Source of the DNA: JAAAOH01 sp041686235
Lineage (GTDB): Bacteria; Spirochaetota; Spirochaetia; DSM-27196; PWMO01
Direction of reading: 5' to 3'
DNA: 19,807 nt
Assembly (NCBI GenBank): GCA_041686235.1
Contig: JAWLED010000052.1
Coordinates: 1 to 19,807 of the forward strand
In this document: positions 1 to 7,874 of the stretch, one piece after another
Layout: every line of letters begins with the position of its first letter
How positions within the stretch are numbered: position 1 is the stretch's first letter
Program-made: the position numbers and the translations under genes
The notes under the pieces: model-generated
The model's database searches: none
What the model saw: the letters and a program-made list of their open reading frames with translations, nothing else
What the model was told of the DNA's origin: nothing

Positions 1-55
1 TCCCGGGAAGCAAAAAAAACGCCTGAAAGTTTTACTCGCCGATTTCGCAAACGTG

Positions 56-64
56 TGATATCTT
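56..64 (+). promoter_or_regulatory. Extended -10 promoter of the aminopeptidase gene
   Basis: TG-A-TATCTT fits the extended -10 pattern (TGnTATAAT, four of six hexamer positions). It ends 6 nt before the GTG start at 71, so transcription would begin at or next to the start codon. No -35 hexamer at 16-18 bp spacing is convincing, and no Shine-Dalgarno sequence precedes the GTG. The prediction rests on position and on similar arrangements elsewhere in the window. Confidence 0.4.
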
Positions 65-70
65 ACGCTC

Positions 71-1165
71 GTGAAGCGTTTTCTGAGTACGCCGGTCCGC
101 CGCATGGTAGCCGGCAGTTACCTTCTTGCGGTGGTGGTTCTGGCAGGCGCGTTTGTTTCTTTTGACGGGATGTACCTGGTAAACCAGGGCCTCGGCTTTT
201 TGCGCACGCTTGCTCAGGCAAGAGACATAGCGACGCTTCGACGTGCCCAAACACTCGACCCGGCAACGCTTGGTTTCTTCGACCGTCTCGATGATATTCG
301 CTCATTCGCCCGGGAAGAAGTCGGCCTCACCATAAACGACAGCTTTTCCCGCTATGTTGCCACGAACCAGTCTTACCTCGTGAATGTGGTTTCAGGGGTG
401 CGCGACGACAGCTTCGAGCGTAAAACGTGGCAATACCCATTGGTCGGAAGCCTGTTTTATCGCGGGTTCTACGATACGGCCTCCGCCCAACGAGAAGCCG
501 CGCGGCTGCAGCGTGCCGGATTCGACGTGCACGTTCGCCCCGTGCGCGCATTTAGCTCGCTGGGGTTTTTCCCAGACCCCGCCTTTACGTATATGCGCGG
601 GTACGGGGAGTACGAGTTGGCCAATCTTATCTTGCACGAGCAAATGCACGCCACGGTATGGGCAAGCGGCCGGAATCAATTCAACGAAGAAATCGCGACG
701 TTCGTGGGAGATGTCGGCGCAGAGCAGTATGTTGTGCACAAGTACGGCGTCGACAGCGAGGAGTACCGTTCCATTCATCGTCTCAAAGCGGATAAGGAGA
801 CGTTTCGCGGCACGATACGAAGCATACACGCCGACCTCCAGACCGCATATGACTCACTCACCGCGCGGGATGCACGGCTGTCGGCGAAGGCCGCGATCTT
901 TTCGGAGGCCCAACGAGAGTTCTCGCAGAACTACGATGAGCTTTTTCTTACCGACCGATACCGTGGCTTTGCGAACGCAGCTCTGAACAACGCATATATC
1001 GATTCCTATATGAAGTACCGGGGTGACCTCAGCATCTACTATCGTCTGCTGCGTCGCTATGATGGAGACCTGAGTGCGGTAATAGACGTACTGCGGGTGG
1101 CGGCTACCGCCGAGGACGATCCCCGAAGCTACATCGCTTCGCTGGTCAATGCCGTTCCTGAGTAG
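71..1165 (+). CDS. Putative membrane-anchored zinc aminopeptidase (COG4324/PF10023 type)
   Basis: This 364-residue protein looks like the 'predicted aminopeptidase' family COG4324/PF10023, a little-studied group of putative zinc peptidases. A basic N-terminus (MKRFLSTPVRR) is followed by a hydrophobic stretch at about residues 13-30, either an uncleaved signal anchor or a signal peptide, so the enzyme should act outside the inner membrane. The zinc motif is HEQMH at 189-193. The following NEE at 205-207 supplies the glutamate expected of a gluzincin-like third ligand. The rest is mostly helical and charged. The GTG start at 71 is preferred because it gives the signal anchor directly and lies 6 nt after a -10-like element; there is no visible Shine-Dalgarno sequence. 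The gene has about 155 bp to the next gene, which has its own promoter, so it is probably monocistronic. The natural substrate is unknown, and 'aminopeptidase' is a family name rather than a demonstrated activity. Confidence 0.8.
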   Translation: MKRFLSTPVRRMVAGSYLLAVVVLAGAFVSFDGMYLVNQGLGFLRTLAQARDIATLRRAQTLDPATLGFFDRLDDIRSFAREEVGLTINDSFSRYVATNQSYLVNVVSGVRDDSFERKTWQYPLVGSLFYRGFYDTASAQREAARLQRAGFDVHVRPVRAFSSLGFFPDPAFTYMRGYGEYELANLILHEQMHATVWASGRNQFNEEIATFVGDVGAEQYVVHKYGVDSEEYRSIHRLKADKETFRGTIRSIHADLQTAYDSLTARDARLSAKAAIFSEAQREFSQNYDELFLTDRYRGFANAALNNAYIDSYMKYRGDLSIYYRLLRRYDGDLSAVIDVLRVAATAEDDPRSYIASLVNAVPE

Positions 1166-1279
1166 CAAAACCAAAAACGACTCGCGCGCGAAGGCCGCTC
1201 TTCCCGCTCTCGCGGATCTCGTGGCCCGTGCGACTCCGCGGCAGACGCGGCCGGCATGGTTCTACACATCAGCTTGTGC

Positions 1280-1308
1280 TTGACGACCGGAGCGAAGACC
1301 GTAACAAT
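1280..1308 (+). promoter_or_regulatory. Sigma-70-like promoter of the GNAT-SDR-glycosyltransferase operon
   Basis: TTGACG (1280-1285), a 17-bp spacer and AACAAT (1303-1308) form a good -35 and a fair -10. The start site would fall near 1315, giving a leader of only about 6 nt before the ATG at 1321. Confidence 0.45.
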
Positions 1309-1320
1309 GTCGCTAATATC

Positions 1321-2442
1321 ATGAGCATCACTGTTCGGGCAATCGATATCGGCCGCCGAAGCCATAGACGCCGCTTTATCAACCTGGATCGACGCATCTA
1401 CGAGGGAGATCCGTACCGGGTAACTCCGCTTCGCAGCGACATGCATACGCTTCTGAACCCTCGAAAGCATCCGTTTCACGAACACGCGGAAGTGGCGGCG
1501 TTCATCGCCGAGCGCGACGGGGTGCCCGTTGGCCGGATTACCGCGCACATCAACCATCGCCATAATGAGCGGTGGAAAGACGGTGCCGGCTTTTTCGGTT
1601 TTTTCGAGTCCGAGGAGGACCAAGACACGGCGAATGCTCTGTTTCGGCAGGCACAACAGTTTCTGAAGGAGCGCGGCTGCACGACGATACGCGGGCCGTT
1701 TAGTTGGTCGCCCAACGAGGAAATTGGATTGCTTGTGGAGGGCTTCGACTCTTCCCCCGCGGTGATGATGCCGTACAATACATCCTACTACCCGGGCTTA
1801 GTCGAAGGGGCGGGGTTTACCAAACGCAAGGACCTGTTGGCGTATGAAATTCGTAATGCGGCCGATATTCCCGACAGACTGGCCCGGGGCGTGCAGCTCA
1901 TCAAAAAACGTCACAATGTGACGGTCCGCTCCTTGGACATGAAGCGCTTTGACGAGGAAGTGGAGCTGGCAAAATGGGTTTACAACGAGGCGTGGGAAGA
2001 TAACTGGGGTGCGATCCCCATGACCGACGCGGAATTCGATCATCTTGCCAAAGAGCTCAAGTTAATTGCAGATCCTGCGATCGTGCTGTTTGCATATGTA
2101 GGAGATGAGCTTGCCGGTTTCTCGCTGGCGGTCCCCGACGCGAATCAGGCTATACGGCGGGCGAACGGGAGGTTGCTTCCCTTTGGAGCCCTCAAGATGA
2201 TGCGGGAGCTTCGCAAGATCAACTACGTGCGCGTGCTTGCCCTGGGGGTGCTGGAACCGTATCGGAACTACGGAATCGACATTGCGATGTATTATCAAAC
2301 GTTTAAAAACGGCTTCGAGAAAGGGTATCACAGCGGGGAATTCTCCTGGGTTTTGGAAGACAACTACGCCATGCGCAATGCCCTGGAGAAGTTCGGGGCG
2401 GGATGGTCCAAGACGTACCGTATTTACGAACGCGAGCTATGA
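1321..2442 (+). CDS. YghO-like GNAT-fold N-acyltransferase (possible bacterial ceramide-synthase type)
   Basis: This 373-residue protein belongs to the YghO-like GNAT group. The N-terminal half contains the segments GPFSWSPNEEIGLLVEGFD and MMPYNTSYYPGLVEGAGF. In the C-terminal half a second GNAT-like unit has VRVLALGVLEPYRNYGID, which resembles the acetyl/acyl-CoA-binding beta4-alpha3 segment (V-x-P-x-x-R-x-x-G-I). In Caulobacter a YghO-like protein serves as the ceramide-forming N-acyltransferase, working with an epimerase-like reductase. Here the next gene is an epimerase-like SDR that overlaps by 4 bp, which makes that role an attractive inference, not a demonstrated one. The start is placed at ATG 1321 (MSITVRAID). 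An in-frame upstream extension to 1228 is rejected because it is low-complexity, lies partly upstream of the promoter and does not resemble the family. No Shine-Dalgarno sequence is seen; the mRNA is probably leaderless or nearly so. Confidence 0.75.
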   Translation: MSITVRAIDIGRRSHRRRFINLDRRIYEGDPYRVTPLRSDMHTLLNPRKHPFHEHAEVAAFIAERDGVPVGRITAHINHRHNERWKDGAGFFGFFESEEDQDTANALFRQAQQFLKERGCTTIRGPFSWSPNEEIGLLVEGFDSSPAVMMPYNTSYYPGLVEGAGFTKRKDLLAYEIRNAADIPDRLARGVQLIKKRHNVTVRSLDMKRFDEEVELAKWVYNEAWEDNWGAIPMTDAEFDHLAKELKLIADPAIVLFAYVGDELAGFSLAVPDANQAIRRANGRLLPFGALKMMRELRKINYVRVLALGVLEPYRNYGIDIAMYYQTFKNGFEKGYHSGEFSWVLEDNYAMRNALEKFGAGWSKTYRIYEREL

Positions 2443-3422
2443 GAGTGTTGTTAACCGGCGGAACCGGTTTTGTGGGCTATAATCTCGTGCCTGCTCTCCA
2501 GCGCGAGGGGCACGAGGTGTTGTGTCTCATACGCAAGACAAGTAACACGTCTCTCCTCGAAGAGTTCCCGAATGTGAAGTACGCAGTGGGCGATCTCGGT
2601 GATATGGCCTCGCTGAAGTTCGCCGTCGCCGATGCGGACGCCGTCATTCATCTCGCCGGGGCGGTCAAGGCGGTCCGTCGGAGTGGCTACTTCGCCGTAA
2701 ACACCGAGGGTACACAAAATCTCATCGAGGCGGTGCGCGAAGCGCGCCCCAGCCTCAAGCGTTTCATATTTGTTTCTTCCCTTGCTGCCGGCGGACCGAC
2801 GAAGCCCGGGGTTGCGCGCCGGGAATCCGACGAAGATCGTCCGGTAACGCATTATGGTCGGAGTAAAAAAGCTGCCGAAGAAATCGTGCTGGGATACCGC
2901 GAAGAAATTCCGTCCGTCATCTTGCGTCCGGCAACGGTGTACGGACCCGCAGATGTCGCACTTCTGGGTTTTTTTAAGACGGTGACCCGCGGCCTGCGGG
3001 CGCGTTTTTTGTGGCGAGACCTTTCGCTGAGCATGCTCTACGCGGGAGATCTTGCCACGGCGATCATTCGGTCGCTGCAATCACAGTTGCCGAGCGGAGA
3101 CATATTTTACGTGAGCGACGGTCACGAGTATCGCCTCGACGATATTCAGCGCCACATCGGTGAGGCCATGGGGGTCGGCAGCAAAAGCTTTCCAATCCCG
3201 CGGAGTGTGCTTTTTCCGGCTGCGGCTGTTTCGGAGATCGGCATTCGCATCACCGGACGAGCTGCATTCTTGAATTGGCAGAAGGTTATAGAGGCGACAC
3301 AGCGTGCTTGGGTCTGCAGTCCGGAGAAGCTGGAAACTCGCACGGGATTTCGACCTCGCTACGATCTTACCGACGGCGCGCGAACGACTGTGGAATGGTA
3401 TTCAAAGCATGGATGGCTGTAA
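2439..3422 (+). CDS. Extended SDR / NAD-dependent epimerase-like reductase
   Basis: This is a 327-residue atypical or extended short-chain dehydrogenase. The N-terminal Rossmann motif TGGTGFVG is at residues 6-13. It is followed by DADAVIHLAGAV, the serine segment FVSSLAAGGP and the catalytic pair Y139-x3-K143 (YGRSK). RPATVYGPAD is the usual substrate-side motif. It is probably cytosolic and NAD(P)-dependent. The ATG at 2439 overlaps the stop of the GNAT gene (ATGA), so the two are very likely translationally coupled. An upstream in-frame start at 2403 would lie inside the GNAT gene and precede the beta1 strand, so I rejected it. The family includes sugar epimerases, dihydroflavonol-reductase-like enzymes and the Caulobacter epimerase-like protein of ceramide synthesis. 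Coupling to a YghO-like acyltransferase favours the last, but the substrate cannot be read from the sequence. Confidence 0.8.
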   Translation: MRVLLTGGTGFVGYNLVPALQREGHEVLCLIRKTSNTSLLEEFPNVKYAVGDLGDMASLKFAVADADAVIHLAGAVKAVRRSGYFAVNTEGTQNLIEAVREARPSLKRFIFVSSLAAGGPTKPGVARRESDEDRPVTHYGRSKKAAEEIVLGYREEIPSVILRPATVYGPADVALLGFFKTVTRGLRARFLWRDLSLSMLYAGDLATAIIRSLQSQLPSGDIFYVSDGHEYRLDDIQRHIGEAMGVGSKSFPIPRSVLFPAAAVSEIGIRITGRAAFLNWQKVIEATQRAWVCSPEKLETRTGFRPRYDLTDGARTTVEWYSKHGWL

Positions 3423-3446
3423 CGATCGTATGACACTGGAGGACGT

Positions 3447-4616
3447 TTGAGCATTGCCGGGACTATAACACTGCTGCTTGCAATACCGGCAGCGGGCATC
3501 GTGGTCGTTCATTTGATCACTGCAGTCGGAGTCGTCTTAACCTCGTTCAAGGAAAAGCAGCTCCTGCGCGAGGCCGCCCGGGTGGAGGCCTCGCGTGAGA
3601 AGCCGCCGCGCTCGGTTTCGGTTATCGTGCCTGCTAAGAACGAACAATACGCGCTGCCACGGCTGCTGGAATCTCTGAAGAATCAGGATACGGATGAGTT
3701 CGAGATCGTGCTCGTAAACGACCGTTCCTCCGATAATACCGAGAAGATTATGGAGGAGTTCAAACACGCGCGGGGGCACGGGGTAACGGTGGTTACTATC
3801 GAGGAAGCCCCGGAAGGGGCAAACCCGAAACAGAATGCGCTTGCTCATGGAGCTGCTGTGGCCGGCGGCGAGCTGTTGCTGTTGACCGACGCCGATTGCG
3901 TGGTCCCACGGGAGTGGGTAAGCAGAAGCGCGCGCTATTTTGCCGACGAGCGGCTGGGGCTCATCTTCGGCCCGGTCATCCCGAACGATCTGCGCACATT
4001 TCTCTCGCAGTATCAGTCATTCGACCACGTGTTCCGCTACTTTTATACCGCGGGAAGCTCCGGTATTGGTAATGCCACGGGTGGGTTCGGAAACAACCTC
4101 GCGGTGCTCAGAGAAGCGCTCGATGCGGTCGGTGGTTTTGCCGGGCTTCGCCATTCGGTGACCGAGGATGCGGAGTTGATCTCTGAGGTTCGTGACCAGC
4201 AACGCTGGCTCATTCGCGCGCACATATCTCGGGATGCGGCAGTACATCCACAGCCGCAGCGTTCGATAGGTGGAGTGCTCAAACAGGGGTTGCGCTGGAA
4301 CACCGGTGCGTTTTTTTCGCCGGACTGGATGACGCGGCTTTCCTATGCCACGGTGATGGGGTTTTTGTTTGTCGGCGTGGTTGTATCCCCGCTTGCTCTG
4401 TTGTTCACACCGGTTCTGCTTCTCCCTGCCGGGGCGTTTGTGAGCATGGTGCTTATGGCGATTGTCGCCGGGGCCTTTACACGGCGGCCGGCCTCGTACT
4501 GGTTTCTGCTCTTACCCAATGTGGTCTTTTCGATGCTGTTCTATTCGCTGGTGACTCTTCTCACGTTGCTGCGGGCACGGATCAGCTGGAAAGGCAGTAC
4601 CATTCGAACACGCTGA
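3447..4616 (+). CDS. Membrane glycosyltransferase, family 2 (processive-type motifs)
   Basis: This 389-residue GT-A fold glycosyltransferase has a hydrophobic N-terminal segment (about residues 5-33). Two or three more hydrophobic segments lie near the C-terminus (about residues 295-380), so the catalytic domain sits on the cytosolic face of the inner membrane. Motifs appear in order: SVIVPAKNE; VNDRSSDNT with D92; TDADC with D148 and D150; the acceptor-side TEDAE with D241; and Q280-x2-R283-W284 (QGLRW). The Q-x-x-R-W motif is typical of processive or lipid-linked GT2 enzymes. The start is TTG 3447, 4 nt after a GGAGG at 3438-3442. The gene begins 24 bp after the SDR and is probably in the same operon. 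In that setting a lipid acceptor such as a glycolipid precursor is plausible. The sugar donor is unknown. Confidence 0.8.
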   Translation: MSIAGTITLLLAIPAAGIVVVHLITAVGVVLTSFKEKQLLREAARVEASREKPPRSVSVIVPAKNEQYALPRLLESLKNQDTDEFEIVLVNDRSSDNTEKIMEEFKHARGHGVTVVTIEEAPEGANPKQNALAHGAAVAGGELLLLTDADCVVPREWVSRSARYFADERLGLIFGPVIPNDLRTFLSQYQSFDHVFRYFYTAGSSGIGNATGGFGNNLAVLREALDAVGGFAGLRHSVTEDAELISEVRDQQRWLIRAHISRDAAVHPQPQRSIGGVLKQGLRWNTGAFFSPDWMTRLSYATVMGFLFVGVVVSPLALLFTPVLLLPAGAFVSMVLMAIVAGAFTRRPASYWFLLLPNVVFSMLFYSLVTLLTLLRARISWKGSTIRTR

Positions 4617-4682
4617 GCGCCCGGCACCCCTGCATCGGGCGCGCTGTATCCGGCGCCACTGCTCGGGCCGCGCTGCGGCGTT

Positions 4683-4730
4683 GCTCCCGCGGCGTTGCTT
4701 CGGCGGCCGCCCTCCGTCGCCGCGGGGAGC
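4683..4730. terminator. GC-rich stem-loop between convergent genes, possible bidirectional terminator
   Basis: GCTCCCGCGGCG (4683-4694) pairs with CGCCGCGGGGAGC (4718-4730), allowing one bulged G. The loop contains the perfect palindrome GGCGGCCGCC (4702-4711). The structure lies in the 116-bp gap where the glycosyltransferase and dnaE2 converge. No T-tract follows on either strand, so intrinsic termination is uncertain. The gap also holds an 11-bp direct repeat, GCGGCGTTGCT, at 4675-4685 and 4689-4699. A second inverted pair is GCGCCCG (4617-4623) with CGGGCGC (4636-4642). Confidence 0.35.
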
Positions 4731-4732
4731 GC

Positions 4733-7700
4733 TCAGTGAAAATCCCGGCTGTGCACCGTGGTCGGCTCATGGTTCAGACGCGGTTTCCACATCTCTTCTA
4801 CCATTACATGGAGCGTGCCCTCTTGGCTGTGCAGTTTCCCGCGAGCGCCGAGCAGGGGTGTGGTCAGCAGTAGCGTGCGATACCGTTCATAGACGGTTTT
4901 CCAAATTATCAAATTGACAAAACCGGTCTCGTCTTCGAGGGTCATGAACAGTGTGCCGGATGCGGTTGCGGGGCGCTGCCGGCAGATCACTAGCCCGACG
5001 TAGGAGACAATTCGCCCGTCGGGCATGCGCCCGAGGTCTCGCGCGTCGGGGAACCCCTGCGCGGCCAGCTCCTCCCGGTGCGGCTCCATGGGATGCCCGG
5101 CGGTGCTGTGATAGCTGAATCCGTAGTCCCAGGCGATGGTTTCGTAGTCGCTGAGTCTTGCAAATTGTGGCCGCGAGTGCGCGTCGTCGAGCAAGCGGAC
5201 CCACCCATCGTTCTCTCGCTTCCCGTGTTGCTGTTGCCCGCGCTTCGAAGCTTCCCACAGCGCGCTGCGCCGGTCCACGCCGAACCCGCGAAATGCGCCG
5301 GCCTGGGAAAGGTTTTGTTTGACATCCTCGGAAAGCCGCGCGTGCCGTAAAAAACCTTCGAGATCCGTTGCCTTTTTTCGCCTCGCAGAAGCAATGCGCT
5401 CCCACTCGCCTTTGCCGAGCCCCTTTACGTAGCGAAGCCCCATGCGCACCGCCCATCGTCCGTCGCGCCGTTTCCCGTCGCCGCCTCCGCTGCTTGCCGC
5501 GGGAACGAGCGTGCACTCCCAGTTGCTTTCCACGACACTTACGGGTAAGACCTCCACACCGTGGCGGCGCGCGTCCTCTACAATGGTGGAGGGGGCGTAA
5601 AACCCCATAGGCCACGCGTTTAGCAGCGCGCAGGCAAAAACGGCCGGGTAGTGGTGTTTTACCCACGCCGTACAATAGGCAATAAAGGCAAAGCTTGCCG
5701 CGTGGCTCTCGGGAAAGCCGTATTCGCCGAATCCACGAATCTGGTCGAACACGCGTTCGGCAAACTCCTCTTTGATGCCGTTGCTCGTCATACGGGAAAT
5801 GAGCGTGTCACGATGGGCTTCGATGCGGCCGCTCTTTCGCCACGCTGCCATATCGCGACGCAGCTGATCCGCCTCCCCAGGTGTGTAGTCGGCGGCAATG
5901 ACGGCGATACGCATGACTTGCTCTTGAAACAGCGGAACACCGAGTGTTTTTTTGAGCACGCTTTCGAGCTTGGGGTGGGGATATTCCACCGCTTCCTCGC
6001 CGCTGCGACGGCGAAGATAGGGATGAACCATGCCGCCGGTGATCGGCCCCGGCCGCACGATGCTCACCTCGATGACAATGTCGTAAAACTCCTTTGGTTG
6101 GAGTCGCGGGAGCATGGCCATCTGGGCGCGGCTTTCGAGTTGAAAGACTCCCACCGTGTCGGCACGAGAGATCATACGGAACACCCCGGCATCACGCGGG
6201 GGAATCCCTGCCATGGAAATGGTGGTGCCGAGATGCTTTTGAATGAGACGGAAGGCATAGTCGAGATGGGTGAGCGCGCCGAGGCCGAGGAGGTCCACTT
6301 TGAAAAGCCCCATGGCTTCGACGTCGCGTTTGTCCCATTGAATGACGGTTCGATCCTCCATGGTGGCGTTCTCCACCGGCACGATATCGTGCACGGGCTC
6401 GCTGCCGAGCAGAAACCCTCCGGGGTGAATCGAGAGATGACGGGGGGTGTCTTGGATTTCTTCTACCAGTCGCCGGAAGACGTGAGAGAGGTGGCTTTCC
6501 TCGTCGATACCGGCCTGCTGTAGAGCCGTTTCGAAGTTACCCTCGCGGTTAGATACGAGCTTGGCAAGGCGGTCGAGCGACACCTCCGATATTCCAAGCG
6601 CCTTCCCAACATCACGAACGGCCGATTTGAGGCGATAGCGGATAATATTCGCAACCATCGCCGCATGGGATCGCCCGTACTTCTCATACACGTGCTGAAT
6701 GACCTCCTCCCGGCGGCGATGCTCGATATCGAGGTCGATATCCGGCGGCTCGGCTCGTTCTTTGGAGATAAAACGTTCGAAGAGGAGGTTCATTCGCACC
6801 GGGTCGATGGCGGTGATGCCGAGACAATAGCATACCACCGAGTTTGCCGCCGAACCGCGACCTTGGCAGAGAATGCCGTTTCGGCGGCAGTAGTCGACGA
6901 TTTCCCACATGGTCAGGAAGTAACCGCAATAGTCGAGCTCGTCTATGATCGAGAGCTCACGCTCCAACTGGCGCCGCACGTTTTGCGGAATGTCTCCGGT
7001 GTATCGTTCGGAGGCTCCGCGGTAGCTGAGCTCGCGCAACCGGGCCGATGTGGTGTATCCGCCGGGAAGCGATTCGGAGGGGTAGCGGTACTCGAGCTCC
7101 GAGAGGTCGAAAGTACAGGCCTCAGCGATTTCGATGCTGCGGGTAAGGAGCTCGGGAGCGTCTCGATAGAGGTGGGAGACGGCGGCCGGACTTGCAAGCG
7201 AAAACTCTGCGTTGGGCTTCACTCTCGTGCCGGCCGCTTCGAGGGTTACCCCGTGACGTATGCTCGTAAGGGTGTCCTGCAGCAGTCGTCGAGAGGGATG
7301 GTGATACAGCACTTCGGGGGCGGCAACGACGGAAAGTCCGTAGTGAGTTGCGATCTCTCTCGCGCGTGCTTCGCGCTCGGGGTCCTCGGGGCGACGGTGG
7401 CGCGAAACGGCTATGAAGGCGTCGTCTTTGAACACGTCCGCGAGGAGCGCAGCGTTATGCGGATAGTCTTCGAAGCCGGCAACCCAGAGCGCGATATTAC
7501 CGGCGGCGTGTTGGGCGAGATCGGTCCATGAAACGCTACTTGTGCCCTTCGGGCTATGGGTGCGGCCATGGGTTATGAGGCGTGTGAGGTTTCGGTACCC
7601 GTCTCGCGTGCGGCACAGCAGCACGAGGTGCGAGCCGTCATCGAGGCTCAGCTCCGAGCCCACGACAAGATGTAGGCCGAGTCGCTTTGCTTCGGTGAAA

Positions 7701-7867
7701 GCGGCGACGACACCGTAGAGCCCGTCGCGGTCGGTGATGGCGACATGGGAGAGCCCATACCCGTGTGCCTCGTATACTAACTCTTCGGGGCTGCTTGCGC
7801 CTTCGAGAAACGAGAAGTGTGTCTTGCACCACAACGGTGCGTAGTGTGCGCTATTCATGGTTCCCAT
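4733..7867 (-). CDS. dnaE2: Error-prone DNA polymerase DnaE2 (ImuC)
   Basis: This is a 1044-residue C-family DNA polymerase alpha subunit of the DnaE2/ImuC type, which makes translesion synthesis possible together with ImuA and ImuB. The N-terminal PHP domain starts at about residue 10 (CKTHFSFLEGAS). The palm carries the metal-binding PDIDLDI at 375-381 (D376, D378). The third catalytic aspartate is D525 in FKVDLLGLG. These match E. coli DnaE D401, D403 and D555 in spacing. An OB domain (about residues 930-1020; SYVGLVICRQRPATASG) lies at the C-terminus. The length is typical of DnaE2 and shorter than the replicative DnaE, and no tau-binding C-terminal domain is visible. The gene begins 7 bp after imuB. 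Two in-frame ATGs are possible (7867 and 7858); the second has GGGAA just upstream. It is the last gene of the lexA-led operon, so SOS control is inferred. Confidence 0.95.
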   Translation of the reverse strand: MGTMNSAHYAPLWCKTHFSFLEGASSPEELVYEAHGYGLSHVAITDRDGLYGVVAAFTEAKRLGLHLVVGSELSLDDGSHLVLLCRTRDGYRNLTRLITHGRTHSPKGTSSVSWTDLAQHAAGNIALWVAGFEDYPHNAALLADVFKDDAFIAVSRHRRPEDPEREARAREIATHYGLSVVAAPEVLYHHPSRRLLQDTLTSIRHGVTLEAAGTRVKPNAEFSLASPAAVSHLYRDAPELLTRSIEIAEACTFDLSELEYRYPSESLPGGYTTSARLRELSYRGASERYTGDIPQNVRRQLERELSIIDELDYCGYFLTMWEIVDYCRRNGILCQGRGSAANSVVCYCLGITAIDPVRMNLLFERFISKERAEPPDIDLDIEHRRREEVIQHVYEKYGRSHAAMVANIIRYRLKSAVRDVGKALGISEVSLDRLAKLVSNREGNFETALQQAGIDEESHLSHVFRRLVEEIQDTPRHLSIHPGGFLLGSEPVHDIVPVENATMEDRTVIQWDKRDVEAMGLFKVDLLGLGALTHLDYAFRLIQKHLGTTISMAGIPPRDAGVFRMISRADTVGVFQLESRAQMAMLPRLQPKEFYDIVIEVSIVRPGPITGGMVHPYLRRRSGEEAVEYPHPKLESVLKKTLGVPLFQEQVMRIAVIAADYTPGEADQLRRDMAAWRKSGRIEAHRDTLISRMTSNGIKEEFAERVFDQIRGFGEYGFPESHAASFAFIAYCTAWVKHHYPAVFACALLNAWPMGFYAPSTIVEDARRHGVEVLPVSVVESNWECTLVPAASSGGGDGKRRDGRWAVRMGLRYVKGLGKGEWERIASARRKKATDLEGFLRHARLSEDVKQNLSQAGAFRGFGVDRRSALWEASKRGQQQHGKRENDGWVRLLDDAHSRPQFARLSDYETIAWDYGFSYHSTAGHPMEPHREELAAQGFPDARDLGRMPDGRIVSYVGLVICRQRPATASGTLFMTLEDETGFVNLIIWKTVYERYRTLLLTTPLLGARGKLHSQEGTLHVMVEEMWKPRLNHEPTTVHSRDFH

Positions 7868-7874
7868 CGCCCCG

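Noticed and set aside
1228..1320. Upstream extension of the GNAT ORF
   Set aside because: It is Arg- and Gly-rich, unlike the family, and contains the predicted promoter.
5651..7531. Two long plus-strand ORFs (290 and 288 residues; 5651-6523 and 6665-7531) opposite dnaE2
   Set aside because: They are antisense to well-conserved DnaE2 motifs, show no recognisable domain, and are typical shadow ORFs of a GC-rich gene.
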